From: JABABD01 sp965530995
GTDB taxonomy: Bacteria; Bacteroidota; Bacteroidia; Flavobacteriales; Flavobacteriaceae
NCBI GenBank assembly: GCA_965530995.1
Contig: CBESOB010000036.1
Location: 1-17,347 of the forward strand
Reading direction: 5' to 3'
Length of the DNA stretch: 17,347 nt
Notes under the pieces: generated by a model
Database searches by the model: none
The model's input: the letters and a program-made list of their open reading frames with translations, nothing else
What the model was told of the DNA's origin: nothing
Program-made: the position numbers and the translations under genes
In this document: positions 14,289 to 17,347 of the stretch, piece by piece
Layout of the letters: every line of letters starts with the position of its first letter
Position numbering within the stretch: position 1 is the first letter of the stretch

Positions 14289-15515
14289 ATGAGATACATA
14301 ATTGTCATAGCCCTCTTATCAATCCTATCATCATGCCAGAAAGAAGTACACTCTAAACTTTTGGCAGGTGATTACCGTGCGACTCTCGAAGTGCTAGATG
14401 GCAGGGAATTACCCTTTAATTTTAAGGTACGTAATGATGATGTCATTGAGATTTACAATGCAGAGGAAGTCATTGAGGTTGATGAAATAACTTATTTTAA
14501 TGATTCTGTTCGAATCAATTTTCCTGTGTACGAAGGTTATATCGTTGGTAAATTCGCTGATGGAACCATAACCAACGCCAAATACGTTAAGGAAAGTCTA
14601 GATAGGGTCGTGCCAGCAACCATTACTTACAACAACAGTGATCGATTCCTTGATATACAACCGACGGATAAAGATATCTCGGGCGTTTGGGAAATGGTCT
14701 TTACCGAAGAGGATGGCTTTACATTTATTGCGAAAGGTATTTTCGAGCAGGATGGAAATAAAATTACTGGCACTATACGCACGACAACGGGTGATTATAG
14801 ATATTTAGAGGGTGCAGTAAGTGCTAACATGTTTATGTTCTCGGTATTTGATGGGGCGCATGCTTTCTTGTTTGCCGGAAAGATTGCCAATGCTGGAAAC
14901 AATATGAAAGGTGAATTTTATTCAGGGAATCATTATAAAGCTATTTTCAAGGGAAGGCGAAATGCAAATTTCGAACTGCCCCATGAAGATACCCTGACCT
15001 TCTTGAATGAAGGATACGACAGCTTGGAGTTTTCATTTCCTGATCTTGAAGGTAATACCATTTCTTTGAGTGATGAACAGTTTCAAGATCATGTTGTAAT
15101 AGTGCAGATCATGGGTAGTTGGTGCCCGAATTGTTTGGATGAAAGTAGGTACTATTCAGAATACTTCAAGAATAACCCAAGTAAAGACTTAGAATTCGTT
15201 GCTTTGGCCTTCGAGTTTGCCAAAACTGAAGCAAAGGCATTCGCAGGTTTAAAACGACTTAAAGACAAAGTAGGTATTGAATACCCTATTCTATTAGCAC
15301 AATATGGAACTTCTGATAAGTCTAATAAGGTGGAGGCCCAAAAGAAACTCCCGATGCTCAATCATGTCTTGTCCTTTCCAACAACTATTTTCATTGATAA
15401 AAAAGGAAAAGTACGTAAGATACATACCGGTTTTAATGGCCCGGCAACAGGAGATAAATACTTGGAATTCAAAAAGGAATTTGAGGGGTTTGTAAGTGAG
15501 CTATTGGCAGAGTGA
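14289..15515 (+). CDS. TlpA-like thioredoxin-family lipoprotein with WCPNC active site
   Basis: This is a predicted 408-residue envelope-anchored thiol-disulfide oxidoreductase. The signal MRYIIVIALLSILSSC gives lipidated C16. A beta-rich region of about 230 residues (GVWEMVFTEEDG, FEQDGNKITGTIRTTTGDYRY, MKGEFYSGNHYKAIFKGRRN) precedes the redox domain. That domain has VQIMGSWCPNCLDES with C279 and C282 as the redox pair and cis-Pro364 in SFPTTIFIDKKGKV. An insertion, YGTSDKSNKVEAQKKLPML, lies before the cis-Pro. The frame extends upstream to a TTG at 14250; ATG 14289 is chosen because it gives a proper signal peptide and sits after the promoter. CQKEV after the signal resembles a surface-export signal. 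It contrasts with the cysteine-less relative at 6759-8177. Confidence 0.92.
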   Translation: MRYIIVIALLSILSSCQKEVHSKLLAGDYRATLEVLDGRELPFNFKVRNDDVIEIYNAEEVIEVDEITYFNDSVRINFPVYEGYIVGKFADGTITNAKYVKESLDRVVPATITYNNSDRFLDIQPTDKDISGVWEMVFTEEDGFTFIAKGIFEQDGNKITGTIRTTTGDYRYLEGAVSANMFMFSVFDGAHAFLFAGKIANAGNNMKGEFYSGNHYKAIFKGRRNANFELPHEDTLTFLNEGYDSLEFSFPDLEGNTISLSDEQFQDHVVIVQIMGSWCPNCLDESRYYSEYFKNNPSKDLEFVALAFEFAKTEAKAFAGLKRLKDKVGIEYPILLAQYGTSDKSNKVEAQKKLPMLNHVLSFPTTIFIDKKGKVRKIHTGFNGPATGDKYLEFKKEFEGFVSELLAE

Positions 15516-15771
15516 TCTTTGATTACGTTTATTGGATAAGATATGGTTTCGGTTTTAATGAATAATGTCATTCGATAAATGAAGTTAATTTTCTATAAGC
15601 CAACTCCAAAAGTCAGAATAACATATTCGCGATGATTGTATAATGATTGTGAGGTTGTTCTTCTCAATAAACCGTTAATTAGCAATCCTATATATTTTTT
15701 AACACAACCCTAACAACAAGCAGTTGGAATAGGCACTAACTTGAAAGGACTAATCTTTCACAACCAAGAAA
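15516..15771. other. intergenic spacer with no recognised gene
   Basis: This 256-bp AT-rich spacer lies between the TlpA and DUF2911 genes. I see no ORF with family features, no strong hairpin with a T-run, and no full TAnnTTTG match in the last 100 bp. TATTTTTT at 15693-15700 and TAATCTTT just before the DUF2911 start are near-matches only. Confidence 0.5.
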
Positions 15772-16875
15772 ATGAAAAACAACAACCTAATCGCACTATT
15801 TGTGTGCGCATTGCTATGCACTGGCTTTAGTGCATTTGCACAACTCGACTTACCAAGCGGTAGCCAATTGGCAAGCGTAATGCAACGTGTTGGTATTACC
15901 GACATGCATGTAAAGTACTCCAGACCTAATGTGAATAAACGAGAGATATGGGGTAAATTGGTGCCTTACGGCATGAACAATCTCGGTTTCGGTACGGCCA
16001 AAGAATCACCGTGGCGTGCAGGAGCAAACGAGAATACCATATTCAAGGTAACGGATGCTGTCATGGTAGAAGGGAAGTTCCTTCCTGCTGGAAAATATGG
16101 CCTGCATATGATCGTCAATGAGAATAATACAGCCACCATAATTTTTTCAAAAAATAACACAGCATGGGGTAGTTTTTTCTACGAACCTTCGGAAGACGCA
16201 CTTCGAGTCGATGTAACCACTAAGGAGGTTCCTCATGTAGAACAACTCACGTTTACTTTTAACGATGTGACTGCCAATTCGGCAACGGTGGCTCTTAGCT
16301 GGGAAAAAAAGATGATACCATTCAAGGTAGAAGTTGATGTGACTCCAATCGTTGTCGCAGATATCAAGCAAAAACTCCAAAACGAGCCAGGGTTTAGTCG
16401 CGAAACATGGGAGCAAGCGGCTAGCTATGTCCTTAATAATGGCGGTGATTACAATGAAGCATTAGGTTGGATTGATGATGCCATAGCTGGCGAATTCTTC
16501 AGCCAGCAGAATTTTAATAACACCAATATAAAGGCAGGTTTGCTCAAAAAACTAGGAAAACAAGATGAAGCCATAGTTGCATTGGATGGGTATATGCCAC
16601 AGGCAACAATGCTTGAGGTACATCAGTATGGAAGACAACTATTAGGCTTAGGCCTTAAGGATAAGGCTTTGGAAGTCTTTAAAATGAATGCCGATAAAAA
16701 CAAGGATACCTGGCCTGTACATTATGGATTGGCAAGAGGCTATTCTGCAAAAGGAGATTATAAGTCGGCCTTGAAACACCTTAATAAAGCCTTGGTGAAT
16801 GCCCCAAATCCTGCGAGTAAAGGTAGGGTGCAAGCCAATATAGAGAAGCTTAAAAAAGGCGAAGACATCAATTAA
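15772..16875 (+). CDS. secreted DUF2911 domain protein with C-terminal TPR region
   Basis: This 367-residue exported protein has signal peptide MKNNNLIALFVCALLCTGFSAFA with cleavage before Q24. DUF2911 covers about 24-195: LPSGSQLASVMQRVGITDMHVKYSRPNVNKREIWGKLVPYG, then WRAGANENTIFKV, then LPAGKYGLHMIV, and WGSFFYEPSEDALRV. This is a beta-sandwich of unknown function, common and often multicopy in Bacteroidota. The C-terminal half (about 200-367) is helical with TPR-like units: YNEALGWIDDAIA, KQDEAIVALDGYM, DKALEVFKMNADKN and YKSALKHLNKALVNAPN. These suggest protein binding in the periplasm. It is the last gene before a clean terminator and follows the TlpA lipoprotein by 256 bp, so a separate promoter is likely. 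No catalytic residues can be proposed. Confidence 0.92.
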   Translation: MKNNNLIALFVCALLCTGFSAFAQLDLPSGSQLASVMQRVGITDMHVKYSRPNVNKREIWGKLVPYGMNNLGFGTAKESPWRAGANENTIFKVTDAVMVEGKFLPAGKYGLHMIVNENNTATIIFSKNNTAWGSFFYEPSEDALRVDVTTKEVPHVEQLTFTFNDVTANSATVALSWEKKMIPFKVEVDVTPIVVADIKQKLQNEPGFSRETWEQAASYVLNNGGDYNEALGWIDDAIAGEFFSQQNFNNTNIKAGLLKKLGKQDEAIVALDGYMPQATMLEVHQYGRQLLGLGLKDKALEVFKMNADKNKDTWPVHYGLARGYSAKGDYKSALKHLNKALVNAPNPASKGRVQANIEKLKKGEDIN

Positions 16876-16901
16876 TAACCGAGACGTTAGATCTGTTTGT
16901 T

Positions 16902-16931
16902 AAAAAGCCTAATCGAAAGATTGGGCTTTTT
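16902..16931 (+). terminator. intrinsic terminator after the DUF2911 gene
   Basis: The stem GCCTAATC (16907-16914)/GATTGGGC (16919-16926) contains one G-T pair and closes on a GAAA tetraloop, extended by A5 and T6 flanks. It starts about 26 bp after the stop codon. The A-tract on the other side could also let it work for the convergent minus-strand gene. Confidence 0.9.
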
Positions 16932-16996
16932 TATTAACCGATTTAATTCCAAATGTTCTTGTACTTGGTGAGTTGTTAGTTGAGTGATTCTTGGAG

Positions 16997-17347
16997 TTAA
17001 TTATAGAACGCTTTTAACTGCTCATAAACAAAATGTGCACTGTTTATGGCGCCTTCCATTTTCCCAGGAAATACAGGGCTTGTTTCAGCGCCAGCCAAAA
17101 ATAGTCTATTGTTTAAATAGCTCTCTTCATATTGCGGATGACCATTGTTTTGTTGTGGCATAAGGAAGTTGTCACTATTGATCGTGGTAAATTTTTCGTC
17201 CCTCCAGATGCATTCTTCATAACTTTCAAAATGTAAAGCATCATCACCATAATACCCTTGTAATTGCTGTAATGCCAATTTTTGTCGTTCTTTTTTAGAT
17301 CTATCAAAGAACGATCCATTCATAAAACCTCATAGGGCATGTGTATT
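16997..17347 (-). pseudogene. flavin amine oxidase, C-terminal part, interrupted by in-frame TGA
   Basis: The 108 codons from ATG 17323 encode the C-terminal part of an FAD-dependent amine oxidase: FFDRSKKERQKLALQQLQGYYG, YEECIWRDEKF, QNNGHPQYEE, and LFLAGAETSPVFPGKMEGAINSAHFVYEQL, the last being the FAD-binding end of the fold. A complete enzyme needs an N-terminal Rossmann domain, so this cannot be a whole gene. Upstream in the same frame the codons read NTHAL, TGA (17332-17330), then GF before MNGS. Family members typically have an AL-x-GF-x-NG/SG sequence here, so the TGA seems to replace one residue of an otherwise continuous protein. The alternatives are a frameshift near 17330 or a sequencing error. 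The rest of the gene lies outside the window. Confidence 0.65.

Noticed and set aside
1..17347. A hidden defence, mobile or biosynthetic system
   Set aside because: All long ORFs are accounted for by housekeeping, envelope or single-domain families. I saw no integrase, transposase, repeat array, nuclease, toxin-antitoxin pair or NRPS/PKS signatures on either strand.

Overview
The window looks like ordinary core chromosome from a member of the Bacteroidota, most likely a marine-type Flavobacteriaceae. The evidence is the AT-rich sequence, repeated matches to the Bacteroidota -7 promoter element TAnnTTTG, weak Shine-Dalgarno sites, many short-signal lipoproteins and secreted proteins, and families common in that group (DUF2911, DUF2007, TlpA-like lipoproteins, a YbiT-like ABC-F protein). 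No phage, transposase, integrase, CRISPR array, toxin-antitoxin or defence genes were found.

Layout. 1-54 (-) is the first 18 codons of a probable fumarylacetoacetase, divergent from glyA (165-1451, +). An intergenic stretch with several hairpins follows. Next, on the minus strand, are a beta-helix lipoprotein, a small hotdog thioesterase and a secreted glutaminyl cyclotransferase lipoprotein; the last two are separated by 3 nt. The small SRP RNA (4853-4954, +) has a near-perfect promoter and is followed by a dispersed-type hairpin. Then come an SDR oxidoreductase and a transaldolase (+), closed by a strong bidirectional terminator. A large TlpA-like lipoprotein (-) is divergent from an ABC-F ATPase (+). 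The ABC-F stop codon overlaps that of a convergent DUF2007 protein (-). A secreted fasciclin-domain protein (+) likewise overlaps the stop of a two-TM hypothetical protein (-), which lies just downstream of pheT (-). pheT is divergent from a redox-competent TlpA lipoprotein (+), which is followed by a DUF2911/TPR secreted protein (+) with a clean terminator. The right edge holds the C-terminal part of a flavin amine oxidase (-) that appears interrupted by an in-frame TGA.

Functionally the window mixes housekeeping genes (glyA, pheT, SRP RNA, transaldolase, translation-associated ABC-F) with envelope and secreted proteins. Four are lipoproteins, and three of these carry C-x-K-[D/E] directly after the lipidated cysteine, which resembles the Bacteroidota surface-export signal.

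I did not find a convincing new multi-gene system. The observations most worth following are: (i) an ABC-F protein whose degenerate motifs all map to one of its two composite ATP sites; (ii) a TlpA-like lipoprotein with no cysteine except the lipidated one and no cis-proline; (iii) the apparent nonsense interruption of the amine oxidase; and (iv) the hairpin-rich spacer downstream of glyA.
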